NCBI GenBank assembly: GCA_018333075.1
Contig: BORH01000025.1
Location: 1 to 54,072, forward strand
Direction of reading: 5' to 3'
Source: Heyndrickxia sporothermodurans
GTDB lineage: Bacteria > Bacillota > Bacilli > Bacillales > Bacillaceae_C
Length of the DNA stretch: 54,072 bases
The notes below the pieces were generated by a model. That model was not told the DNA's origin and searched no databases. It saw only the letters and a program-made list of their open reading frames with translations. Shown one piece after another: positions 8,129 to 15,742 of the stretch. Positions within the stretch are counted from its first letter, which is position 1; every line of letters begins with the position of its first letter. Position numbers and translations under genes: made by a program.

Positions 8129-8300
8129 GGTCTGGTATGGTTAGCTCAACCAGCCGTCGACTAGGTACGATAAGTCAACATGGATTCGCCCTATTTGTCA
8201 ACTGAGTTTCCTTTATCTCAGAATAAGTCCCACTTAGGAAAATTAACTACCAATTTTCCCAGTCCATACATCAATGGGCAAAGCGCTTACGCTTTTCTTA
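8129..8300 (+). repeat. Dispersed intergenic repeat, copy 1
   Basis: This copy shares a core with two other stretches in the window (22030-22174 and 36824-37002). The shared strings are gataagtcaacat, a nearby gattcgcc-like block, tttccttnatctcag, a ggaaaatt/aattttc pair and the ending gcttacgcttttctta. It lies just after a terminator of a plus-strand gene, in the same orientation as the other two. The GCTTNCGCTTTT ending resembles a repeat family I recall as widespread between genes in Bacillus; that identity is from memory. Confidence 0.75.
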
Positions 8301-8445
8301 CTTTGGTTTGAAAATCAATTATTGCTTGAGTACGATAAAAGCTCCTTAAATTGATATTTGTTCATAAATATTAATATTACTTTACATAATCTGAATATTT
8401 CATTCATATATTTTATGGACAATCATTGATTAAGGGGGAATGAAA

Positions 8446-8598
8446 ATGGCATATAAATATTCAAAAGGTTGGTATGTCAAGCAATTGAAAGAGTGGGGAA
8501 TACGTTATCATCCAATTGGAAGAAAAAAGCTAGAACTTTATAAGACTTGGGTTGTAAGAAATCTCTATAATGAATATACACTTATGAAAAAAAAATAA
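8446..8598 (+). CDS. DUF2639 (YflJ-like) small protein
   Basis: This 50-residue basic protein contains the family pattern: SKGWYVKQLKEWGIRYHP, then GRKKLELYKTWVVRNLY. That is the layout of B. subtilis YflJ-type DUF2639 proteins of about 45-50 residues. The function is unknown. The ATG is preceded by aagggggaa at a suitable distance. A terminator shared with the convergent acetyltransferase follows directly. Confidence 0.82.
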   Translation: MAYKYSKGWYVKQLKEWGIRYHPIGRKKLELYKTWVVRNLYNEYTLMKKK

Positions 8599-8610
8599 TA
8601 AAAAATAGAA

Positions 8611-8640
8611 AAACTCGCAATTTTTCTGCGAGTTTTTTTA
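8611..8640. terminator. Bidirectional terminator
   Basis: The 9-bp stem aaactcgca (8611-8619)/tgcgagttt (8627-8635) is flanked by A and T runs and lies between two convergent genes. Confidence 0.88.
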
Positions 8641-9201
8641 TGCTTCAAGCGCTTGTGTTCCATCTTGAATAGATTCTTGACGCATGAGATAAAGAGAATA
8701 AAGATCTTTCGAAACTTCATACAAATCATAAATATAACCGTTTGAATTTAATTGATCAAATATAGATTTTTTTGTTTTATTAGCTTTTAATGTATAAGGT
8801 AATTTTTCGGCAGCTTTAATGGATCGAATATTTTCTTTACGAATGCGCATATAAATGGTTTCAATTCCGAGGTCATAGAATGCTTCGTTAAAAAGTGCTT
8901 CTTTTGCTAGTTTGTTATAGCCTTTTCCATGATAAGGTTTTCCGATCCAAGTTCCTAGAAAACCAGCACCATCTTTAATGTCGTATAGATTGATTGTGCC
9001 AATTGGATTTGCCCATTCATCAATAATCGTTCGAGAAATGAGCTCTCCTTTTTCTTCCGCCTCTATCGTTTGCTTTATTAGAAAAAGAAACTCATCATGA
9101 GAATATGCTTTATGACGAACAAAAGGGAATACATCTGGATGCGCCATCAAATCAAATAAAATATGGCTTTCTTGACCAATTAATTCACGTTTCTTGAGCA
9201 T
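8638..9201 (-). CDS. GNAT family N-acetyltransferase
   Basis: This 187-residue protein has the GNAT acetyl-CoA-binding signature GTWIGKPYHGKGYNKLAKEAL, and later IYMRIRKENIRSIKAAEKL. It is a RimJ/RimL-related transferase whose substrate is unknown. I place the start at ATG 9199-9201 because TTGGAGGG lies 7 bases upstream. In-frame upstream starts would add 10-17 residues and overlap that site. It has a Leu/Tyr-rich C-terminal extension (SKDLYSLYLM) beyond the core fold. Confidence 0.8.
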   Translation of the reverse strand: MLKKRELIGQESHILFDLMAHPDVFPFVRHKAYSHDEFLFLIKQTIEAEEKGELISRTIIDEWANPIGTINLYDIKDGAGFLGTWIGKPYHGKGYNKLAKEALFNEAFYDLGIETIYMRIRKENIRSIKAAEKLPYTLKANKTKKSIFDQLNSNGYIYDLYEVSKDLYSLYLMRQESIQDGTQALEA

Positions 9202-9255
9202 AACTGTTCCCTCCAAAGAGGGCATAACTCCCCTAAGATAGGAAGAATCCACCCT

Positions 9256-9287
9256 CGAAATTTTTTAAAGTTACGTAAAAAATTTCG
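9256..9287. repeat. Perfect 11-bp inverted repeat abutting the tRNA-like element
   Basis: CGAAATTTTTT (9256-9266) and its complement (9277-9287) flank a 10-base spacer. The right arm includes the 3' acceptor strand of the tRNA-like element. On the minus strand the T-run could end a transcript. Confidence 0.6.
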
Positions 9288-9356
9288 GGGTGGGAATCGA
9301 ACCCACTAGGACCAGTCAAGAAACGAACTGGTGGCGCACCATTTGCCTTCCCTAAT
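9283..9356 (-). ncRNA. tRNA-like element, probably a decayed tRNA
   Basis: On the minus strand this 74-base stretch folds like a tRNA. The 7-base acceptor strands have 5 of 7 pairs (mismatches at pairs 1 and 4). A 3-bp D stem GGC/GCC carries a 9-base loop containing GG. One linking base precedes the anticodon arm CCAGT/ACTGG. A 5-base variable loop (TCCTA) precedes a perfect T arm GTGGG-TTCGATT-CCCAC. The anticodon loop is 10 bases (8 if a T-G pair forms) instead of 7, so no anticodon can be assigned. No CCA is encoded; a T-run follows instead. It may be a tRNA pseudogene or a non-coding tRNA-shaped RNA. Confidence 0.6.
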
Positions 9357-9464
9357 TGCAGTATATACATTTTATTTTATGATTGTATATTACAATAAAA
9401 ATATTAAATTGAAAATAGGTTTTTTGTTAATTTTTTTTGACTAATTTTCCCCTGATTCGACAAG

Positions 9465-10067
9465 TTAATCTTTCTTCACTTTTTTCAACAAATAATGAAA
9501 AACAAAATAGAGAATAAGTGAAAGGATGGCTATAAAAACGATTGGTTTAATATAAGTAGTCGCTACCTCATTAATCGTGTTCCAATGTTGATTTAACTTC
9601 ATTCCAATTAATAAAAAGAGAATGGTCCATGGAAGCATAGCAGCCGTAGTATAAATTAGGAATTGATAGAAGGACATTCGTGCAATCCCTGCTGGAATAG
9701 AAATGGCATGTCGAACAATAGGAATAAATCTTGCTGTAAAAATTACAATGGTCCCATAATTATTAAACCATTTTTCAGCTGCGTCTAAATGTTTACTTTT
9801 AATCAATAAGAACTTACCGTATTTTTCAAAAAAAGGACGTCCTCCGTAAATTCCTAACCAATATAAGAAGAGTTGTGCAATTGTACCTCCAATAATCCCT
9901 GCGAACATTGCTGAAAAAAACGATAGTTTCCCTGTTGAAATAAGATATCCCCCATATCCTAGTACAATTTCACTTGGTATCACTTCTATCATTAAAGCCA
10001 TTGCAATACCAATAAACCCAAATTGTCCTAGCTGCTCTAATAAGTTTGTAATCCAATCTGAAGACAT
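9465..10067 (-). CDS. DedA family membrane protein (candidate undecaprenyl-phosphate translocase)
   Basis: This 200-residue integral membrane protein has the DedA signature. An N-terminal re-entrant region carries IEVIPSEIVLGYGGYL, and the ARFIPIVRHAISIPAGIARM motif follows, with several hydrophobic helices after it. DedA proteins of the UptA (YngC) type move undecaprenyl phosphate back across the membrane. Length and context fit that role, but DedA proteins also handle other lipids. It is the second gene of an operon, 16 bases after uppP, whose product makes the same lipid carrier. The ribosome binding site (tggagc) is modest. Confidence 0.85.
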   Translation of the reverse strand: MSSDWITNLLEQLGQFGFIGIAMALMIEVIPSEIVLGYGGYLISTGKLSFFSAMFAGIIGGTIAQLFLYWLGIYGGRPFFEKYGKFLLIKSKHLDAAEKWFNNYGTIVIFTARFIPIVRHAISIPAGIARMSFYQFLIYTTAAMLPWTILFLLIGMKLNQHWNTINEVATTYIKPIVFIAILSLILYFVFHYLLKKVKKD

Positions 10068-10083
10068 GAATATTCAGCTCCAT

Positions 10084-10866
10084 TTAAAATATTCCGACCG
10101 TTTGTAAAATAATAATTGAAATCCCAAGAATCCATACATAAGTAGCAAAAACTTTAAGTGATTTTTTCTTAAGAAAGTTGATCATTCCGACAATCGCTAA
10201 ATAACCGAAAATGGCTGATGAGATTGTCCCTATAAGCAGTCCAGTTAATGTTACTGATTCAGCTTGTCCAGTAAATAAGTCCTTACCTTGCAAAACAATT
10301 CCACCAAGAATTGCTGGTGTTGACAATAAGAATGAAAAATAGGCAGCGGTTTCTCTATCTAATTTTCTAATTAGACCAGCAGCGATAGTTAATCCTGAGC
10401 GAGAAAGAGCTGGAAAAATAGCAGCTGCTTGAAAAGAACCGATGATTAAAGCATCCATATAACCAATTTCCTCTAATTTTTTACTTCCTTTTTTTGCTTT
10501 CTCTGCAAACCAAAGAATGAAACCTGTAGCTAAAAATTCCCATCCAATAGTAATTCCTGATTTGGAAATTTCATCAAAAAAATCTTTCAATAAAAGACCA
10601 ACAACCACTGCAGGAATGGTTCCAATTACCATAATAAAGGTGAGCTTACTGAATGGACGGCAAATCATTTTCCAAAGCTCATTTTTATAAACGACGATAA
10701 CAGCTAGTAAAGTTCCGACATGGAGCATCGTATCAAGAAACAGTCCAGCATTATCTAGATGAAATAAATGTCTACCAAGATATAAATGTCCTGTACTTGA
10801 AATGGGTAAAAATTCGGTTAAGCCTTGAATAATACCTAAAATAAACGCTTGAATATTTGATAACAA
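10084..10866 (-). CDS. uppP: Undecaprenyl-diphosphatase UppP (BacA)
   Basis: UppP removes one phosphate from undecaprenyl diphosphate on the outer membrane face, regenerating the lipid carrier for peptidoglycan and teichoic acid precursors. It also confers bacitracin tolerance. The 260-residue protein has the two family motifs: GLTEFLPISSTGH (residues 15-27, with Glu18) and the ALSRSGLT region (SRSG at 155-158). It has multiple hydrophobic helices. The start is TTG 10864-10866 with aggtgg just upstream. It leads a two-gene operon with a DedA protein. The 10867-11022 gap to the divergent gene holds the promoters, but I cannot define them. Confidence 0.93.
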   Translation of the reverse strand: MLSNIQAFILGIIQGLTEFLPISSTGHLYLGRHLFHLDNAGLFLDTMLHVGTLLAVIVVYKNELWKMICRPFSKLTFIMVIGTIPAVVVGLLLKDFFDEISKSGITIGWEFLATGFILWFAEKAKKGSKKLEEIGYMDALIIGSFQAAAIFPALSRSGLTIAAGLIRKLDRETAAYFSFLLSTPAILGGIVLQGKDLFTGQAESVTLTGLLIGTISSAIFGYLAIVGMINFLKKKSLKVFATYVWILGISIIILQTVGIF

Positions 10867-11022
10867 AAGACCACCTACTTAATATGTTTGTTAAATATGG
10901 ACAACTATAATAAACATATGCATGATATTTAAAGAAAATAATGATAAAAAATTAAAAAAAGGAATCAATAAGATATTTTTTTTCGTATAAACATATATAA
11001 AAAAATTGAAGGGAGAGAAAAG

Positions 11023-11346
11023 ATGATTACTCAAGAGGATAGATTAATGGCAGCAGCAATTTATGTATTAAGCTTTTTTACAACTATTATTGGACCATTA
11101 ATCATTTGGATTATAAAAAAGGATGATTCAGAATTTATTAATGGTCATGGAAAGTCTTATTTTAATTTTATGATTTCGTATTTTATTTACGGAGTCATTA
11201 GTGGAATATTAGTGATAGTTTTGATTGGATTCTTGTTATTACCGTTGGTTGGTGTAGCAGCGTTTATCTTTACAATAATCGCCGCTATAAAAGCTTATAA
11301 TGGTGAAACATATAAAATTCCTTTCACATTTGAATTCATTAAATAA
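11023..11346 (+). CDS. DUF4870 domain membrane protein
   Basis: This 107-residue protein has three hydrophobic segments and the DUF4870 pattern: an N-terminal AAAIYVLSFFTTIIGPLIIWI, then a conserved FINGHGKSYFNFMISY, and a C-terminal YKIPFTFEFIK. The function is unknown. A gaagggag site precedes the ATG. A terminator follows at 11401-11425. Confidence 0.82.
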   Translation: MITQEDRLMAAAIYVLSFFTTIIGPLIIWIIKKDDSEFINGHGKSYFNFMISYFIYGVISGILVIVLIGFLLLPLVGVAAFIFTIIAAIKAYNGETYKIPFTFEFIK

Positions 11347-11400
11347 GCTATCGGTAGATAATGCTATTCCTTCTGTGTGATTAAATTAATGATGAAAAGA

Positions 11401-11426
11401 AAGCGTGGAAATCCATGCTTTTTTTC
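11401..11426 (+). terminator. Terminator after the DUF4870 gene
   Basis: The stem aagcgtgg/ccatgctt (11401-11408/11413-11420) is followed by a T-run. Confidence 0.8.
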
Positions 11427-11474
11427 TTGCATTAAAAAACAACCTGTTCTAATATGTATATAACAGATTGTTTT
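11427..11474 (+). promoter_or_regulatory. Promoter with operator-like inverted repeat before yxlE
   Basis: TTGCAT (11427-11432), 17 bases, then TAATAT (11450-11455) fits a sigma-A promoter of moderate quality. A 13-bp inverted repeat with one mismatch (11436-11448/11462-11474) flanks the -10 and ends at the ribosome binding site. This is the usual position of a repressor operator. A hairpin masking the ribosome binding site is the alternative. Confidence 0.5.
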
Positions 11475-11486
11475 GGAGGTGTTTTG

Positions 11487-11702
11487 ATGAACAGTTTTCA
11501 AGTAGCATTGGATTCCATAGATTGGGCATTGCTTGCACCTGTTTTTATTATTCAATTCATATTAATCATTGTAGCGATTTTTGATTTGGTTCGATTAAAA
11601 AAAATAAATGGTCCCAAATGGCTTTGGGTATTAATTATTTTATTTATAAGCATTATTGGACCAATTTTCTACTTTATTATTGGAAGGAGGCAACATAATT
11701 GA
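11487..11702 (+). CDS. yxlE: YxlE-like membrane protein (PLDc_N family)
   Basis: This 71-residue protein has two hydrophobic helices separated by a basic loop ending in NGPKWLWVLIILFISIIGP. That is the PLDc_N pattern seen in YxlE of B. subtilis, where the yxlCDE products restrain the extracytoplasmic sigma factor SigY. The start is fixed by TTGGAGGTG 6 bases upstream of ATG 11487. Its stop overlaps the TTG start of the next gene (TTGA), so it is the first gene of a three-gene operon. No sigY, yxlC or yxlD accompanies it. Other PLDc_N small proteins exist, so the yxlE name rests mainly on the neighbours. Confidence 0.75.
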   Translation: MNSFQVALDSIDWALLAPVFIIQFILIIVAIFDLVRLKKINGPKWLWVLIILFISIIGPIFYFIIGRRQHN

Positions 11703-12607
11703 ATGTACTAGAGATTCACAATCTTTCGAAAACTTATAAGGGTAAAAAAGCGGTTAATTCACTTAATTTTACATTAACTGAAGGCAAGTGTACGGCATTG
11801 CTTGGGCCAAATGGGGCGGGAAAAACAACAACATTAAATATGATTTCAGGTCTTATTTCACCGACGAAGGGGACGATACAATCTCCATTAATTTCTCCGA
11901 ATTCAGATGTAAGGACAATTATTGGTTATTTACCTCAATATCCTTCATTTTATGATTGGATGAGTGGAGAAGAATATTTAAATTTTATTGGACGATTAAC
12001 CATTGCAAATAAAAACGAAATTGAAAAAAGAATGAATGAACTTATTGAGATTGTAGGTTTAACTGAAGGAAGGAATCGGAGAATTGGTCAATATTCTGGT
12101 GGTATGAGACAGAGGTTAGGAATTGCACAAGCTTTAATTCATCAACCGAAGCTAATCATTCTAGATGAACCCGTTTCTGCTTTAGATCCTTTTGGACGTA
12201 GAGAAGTAATTGAACTAATGAAGAAATTAAAAAAAGATACAACCATTTTATTCTCGACCCATATATTAAATGATGCTGAAGAAGTTTGTGATCATGTGCT
12301 ATTTCTAAATGATGGCAGGTTAATAGAAGATGATGAGGTGAATAAAGTTCAAGATAAACATAGTAGTAATATTATTCGTTTAAAGTTTTCTGGTAATATA
12401 GAATATTTTCTAAAACTTTTAGAAAAAGAAAATTGGGTTGAAAATCTAATGATAAAAGGTTCCGAATTAATCATGCATGTTGATAATGATAAAACCGCGA
12501 GGGAGAAGTTGTTGAAAATGGCAGATGAAGGGAAATGGCCGTTGGTGAGTTTTGAGATAGGAAGGCTTAATCTAGAAGAGATTTTCACGAAGGTGGTGAG
12601 AGGATGA
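11699..12607 (+). CDS. yxlF: ABC transporter ATP-binding protein (YxlF-like)
   Basis: This 302-residue ATPase has Walker A GPNGAGKTT (36-44), signature SGGMRQR (133-139), Walker [14 protein letters not shown] (about 152-164) and the switch histidine in STHIL. A C-terminal extension of about 80 residues is typical of drug/antibiotic-type exporters of the YxlF class. The start is TTG 11699 with aaggagg 8 bases upstream. It overlaps yxlE by 4 bases and yxlG by 4 bases (ATGA), indicating translational coupling. It probably powers export or membrane-lipid handling with YxlG; the substrate is unknown. Confidence 0.87.
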   Translation: MNVLEIHNLSKTYKGKKAVNSLNFTLTEGKCTALLGPNGAGKTTTLNMISGLISPTKGTIQSPLISPNSDVRTIIGYLPQYPSFYDWMSGEEYLNFIGRLTIANKNEIEKRMNELIEIVGLTEGRNRRIGQYSGGMRQRLGIAQALIHQPKLIILDEPVSALDPFGRREVIELMKKLKKDTTILFSTHILNDAEEVCDHVLFLNDGRLIEDDEVNKVQDKHSSNIIRLKFSGNIEYFLKLLEKENWVENLMIKGSELIMHVDNDKTAREKLLKMADEGKWPLVSFEIGRLNLEEIFTKVVRG

Positions 12608-13377
12608 ACCAGTTTATTATATTTTTTAACAAAGAGAATAAAGAAATGGTAAGAAATTTTAAATGGATTTGGATGCCACTTTTATTTATTTTACTAGGAA
12701 TGATTCAACCTGTAACCACTTATAATATGCCCAAAATAATTGATTCAATCGGAAATTTACCAAAAGGAGCAATAGTAGAAATTCCTACTCCAACGGCTTC
12801 AGAAGTTTTATTTGGAACAGTGAGTCAGCAATTTAATATGATTGGTATTCTTGTTATCGTTTTAGCTTTCATGGCCTCAGTTCCAGGTGAACGAAATAAT
12901 GGTAGTGCTGCCTTGGTTTTGGTCAAACCAGTATCTATTCAATCGTATTTACTTGCAAAATGGCTATCTGCTTTACTATTAGTGTGGGTTTCTTATATCT
13001 TTGGGATGCTTGCTAATTGGTATTATACTTACCAATTATTTGAGTTGGTAAATTTCGATCTTATGGTAAAAGGGTTAATGATATATGGATTATGGATTAC
13101 TTTTATAACTACACTTATCTTTTTCTTCGGTAGCATGATGAAATCTTCTGGACTTACTGCAGCTTTCACGCTAATTGTAACCATTGTTTTGAGCTTTCTA
13201 TCCAATATTATACAAAAAGAATGGTTGCCAGCAAAGTTGATCCACTATACAGGTGAACTTTGGAGTACAACAGCATTGCCTCAAGGTACAACATCAGCGA
13301 TAACGGTTACTTTAGCAACAATTTTTATATTAATAGTTTCAGCACTGATCATTTTTAGAAGCAAGGAATTACTATAG
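12604..13377 (+). CDS. yxlG: ABC transporter permease (YxlG-like)
   Basis: This 257-residue ABC-2-type permease has about six hydrophobic helices. An SVPGERNNGSAALVLVKPVS motif follows the second helix, typical of ABC-2 permeases that cluster with YxlF-type ATPases. It is the partner of the ATPase whose stop codon it overlaps. Length matches YxlG of B. subtilis. No clear terminator is visible right after it. Confidence 0.82.
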   Translation: MNQFIIFFNKENKEMVRNFKWIWMPLLFILLGMIQPVTTYNMPKIIDSIGNLPKGAIVEIPTPTASEVLFGTVSQQFNMIGILVIVLAFMASVPGERNNGSAALVLVKPVSIQSYLLAKWLSALLLVWVSYIFGMLANWYYTYQLFELVNFDLMVKGLMIYGLWITFITTLIFFFGSMMKSSGLTAAFTLIVTIVLSFLSNIIQKEWLPAKLIHYTGELWSTTALPQGTTSAITVTLATIFILIVSALIIFRSKELL

Positions 13378-13471
13378 AGACAAACAATTAATTTAATAGA
13401 AATTCTAAATGAATAAACTCTATCTTTTTTTCATATAATTTAGTGATACTTCTCGGATAGGGTGAAGAAAG

Positions 13472-14215
13472 ATGAATATTAAAGAGTATTATTCTTTTTT
13501 TAAAAAAGCATATTTCAATCAAATAATGATTATTAGTATTTTTATAACATTATATTTGATGATTCTATTTTATATGGGAATAGTAAGGGATTTAATATTC
13601 CTGCTTTACTTCCTTTGCATTATTTTATTCTACTCTCTTTTAAAATATCATTATTATTTATTTCGGGAAGCGAAAGCATCTATTATTGAGAAAAATAGCA
13701 AGATTATTCACAGTAATAAGCAATTTTTATGGATGGTACCACCTGAAGATAGTCTGACTATGAAAATGTTTAAAAGTAATGGCATTTGTGAGTGGGAGAT
13801 TGCAGAAGAAAAAAAAGAAAATTTAGTAAAAACGATGAAGAAAAGGTTTATAGTAAAAAAACGTGATGGATGTAAACTTGCGTACATTAGTTATTATCGC
13901 AACCATTTTGTGATAGAAATTATACCTTACGATAAGAACATCCAATTAATGTATAAATCTAAAACAAAACATGAAGAAATTTTTGAAGTAAACATGCAAG
14001 AATATACAATTATGAAACAATCCTCCTGTATAAAAGTACGAAACAAATATAAACTATTATCGAAAATGGAAATAGGGATGATGCCTATTAGTTTGCAAAA
14101 GAGATTTTCTGCCAACACTCCGGTTATCGAATTTAATGAAAATATACAAGGTATCGATTTCTTTATTGTGATAGGTTTGCTTGTCTATTGTCAACAGAAG
14201 TATAAGCAGATATAA
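13472..14215 (+). CDS. Hypothetical membrane protein, 247 residues
   Basis: I do not recognise this protein. It has two hydrophobic helices near the N-terminus (about 17-36 and 39-57). A long soluble, basic and beta-rich region (WMVPPEDSLTMKMF, VKKRDGCKLAYISYY) occupies the rest. A C-terminal hydrophobic stretch (GIDFFIVIGLLVYC) comes near the end. The ATG follows gatagggtg. It lies between yxlG and a purine permease but is separated from both by gaps of about 80-95 bases. It may be a membrane-linked sensor or scaffold; that is a guess. Confidence 0.65.
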   Translation: MNIKEYYSFFKKAYFNQIMIISIFITLYLMILFYMGIVRDLIFLLYFLCIILFYSLLKYHYYLFREAKASIIEKNSKIIHSNKQFLWMVPPEDSLTMKMFKSNGICEWEIAEEKKENLVKTMKKRFIVKKRDGCKLAYISYYRNHFVIEIIPYDKNIQLMYKSKTKHEEIFEVNMQEYTIMKQSSCIKVRNKYKLLSKMEIGMMPISLQKRFSANTPVIEFNENIQGIDFFIVIGLLVYCQQKYKQI

Positions 14216-14292
14216 TAAAGTATTGTGGCTTCCCTATTTTTAAATAGAGGTAAAGCGGGTCGGGAGAGGGACAACTGAATATAGGTTATGAC

Positions 14293-15576
14293 ATGAAAAA
14301 AACAGGAATTTTTCAGTTGAAAGCCCATCATACAACAGTAAAGAAGGAATTTACTGCAGGTGTTATTGGTTTTTTAACTGTAGTGTATATTATTGCTGTT
14401 AATTCATTTATTTTATCAGAAGCAGGAATTCCGTTGGAAGGGGCCGTTATAGCAACCATTTTAACATCATTTGTAGGATGTATGATTATGGGTTTTTGGG
14501 CTAACCTTCCAGTTATTTTAGCTCCTGGTATGGGAATTAATGCATTGTTCACGTATACGCTTGTTCAAACCATGAAATTATCCTGGCAAGAAGCTCTTGC
14601 GGTTGTTTTTGTTTCAGGAATAATTTTTTCCATAATAGCCTTTACAAAACTTGCAAATGTTTTAAATTCATCTATTCCTAAATCTTTAAAAGAGGCAATA
14701 ACAGTAGGATTAGGTTTGTTTTTAATGTTAATTGGTTTAGAAAAAGGTGGACTTGTCGTTCGAGGTGGGACATCGATCATTGCACTTGGAGATTTAAGTG
14801 ATGTTAAGGTCATTGCAACAATCATTACCTTTTTAGTAATGATTATCCTTTTTTTGCGTAATGTGAAAGGTCATTTTCTATGGAGTATTCTGTTTGGAAC
14901 TGGACTTGCCGCATTTTTGGGTTTAATTCCAACTTCTCAACAAACTAGTTCTTCATTGACAGCGTACCAAGACGTATTTGTTCAATTATCTTTTGATAAA
15001 ATTATGTCTGTATCTTTTTGGGTTGCAGTTTTCACGATTACGATGGTTGTTGTTTTTGAAAATGTAGGACTAGTTCATAGTCAAACGGTACTTTTAGAAC
15101 AACAAGATAAATTTAAAAAAGGATTGCAAGCGAACAGCATGACAAATATTATTTCCGGTGTTCTCGGGTCAAGTCCGACAGTTGCAGCAGTAGAATCGAC
15201 AGCTGCTATAACTTCAGGTGGGCGAACTGGTTTAACGTCAGTTATTACGGGAGTTATGTTTTTACTTTCTGCTTTCATGATTCCATATATCAAACTTATT
15301 CCAGACAATGCTATTTCACCCATATTAATTTTAATAGGTATATTGATGACTCAAAACATTCGGTTTATGGATTTACGTGATATTAGTGAAGCATTACCAG
15401 CGATATTAATCATTGCAATGATTCCTTTTACTTCCAGTATTTCAGATGGGATTGCGATAGGATTTATTTTATATCCTATACTAAAATTGTCAGTAGGGAA
15501 GGTAAAAGAAATATCGATTCCTTTATATATTATTGCATTGTTATTTTTTATCAATTTTTTATTACAGTATATTTAG
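14293..15576 (+). CDS. NCS2 purine permease (PbuG/PbuO type)
   Basis: This 427-residue transporter of the AzgA branch of the NCS2 family would import adenine, guanine or hypoxanthine with protons. Diagnostic strings are APGMGINALFTYTLV, FENVGLVHSQTVLL and VLGSSPTVAAVESTAAI, along with about 12-14 hydrophobic helices. B. subtilis PbuG and PbuO are of the same size. The ribosome binding site is weak (ataggttatgac). I found no purine riboswitch in the 14216-14292 leader. A terminator overlaps the stop codon. Confidence 0.88.
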   Translation: MKKTGIFQLKAHHTTVKKEFTAGVIGFLTVVYIIAVNSFILSEAGIPLEGAVIATILTSFVGCMIMGFWANLPVILAPGMGINALFTYTLVQTMKLSWQEALAVVFVSGIIFSIIAFTKLANVLNSSIPKSLKEAITVGLGLFLMLIGLEKGGLVVRGGTSIIALGDLSDVKVIATIITFLVMIILFLRNVKGHFLWSILFGTGLAAFLGLIPTSQQTSSSLTAYQDVFVQLSFDKIMSVSFWVAVFTITMVVVFENVGLVHSQTVLLEQQDKFKKGLQANSMTNIISGVLGSSPTVAAVESTAAITSGGRTGLTSVITGVMFLLSAFMIPYIKLIPDNAISPILILIGILMTQNIRFMDLRDISEALPAILIIAMIPFTSSISDGIAIGFILYPILKLSVGKVKEISIPLYIIALLFFINFLLQYI

Positions 15577-15602
15577 GTGGCATTTATTGCCGCCTTTATT
15601 AT
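15575..15602 (+). terminator. Terminator after the purine permease
   Basis: The stem aggtggca (15575-15582)/tgccgcct (15588-15595) is followed by a T-rich tract. Confidence 0.85.
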
Positions 15603-15742
15603 TTTATATTATTAACTAAAGTTAACCAAGTGTTGGAAAAATCATGTTATTATACATATTTATAGACTTTAAACCTAGTTCTTTGTTAATATTACTTTGT
15701 GAATTATCGCATAATTAGTAATATCTTACAGGGGTGGAGTTA

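Noticed and set aside
8129-8300. CRISPR array or IS fragment as explanation of the repeat
   Set aside because: Copies are 14 kb apart and about 145-180 bp long, with no regular spacers, no terminal inverted repeats and no transposase.
14216-14292. Purine riboswitch before the NCS2 permease
   Set aside because: The conserved loop and core strings of the purine aptamer are not present.
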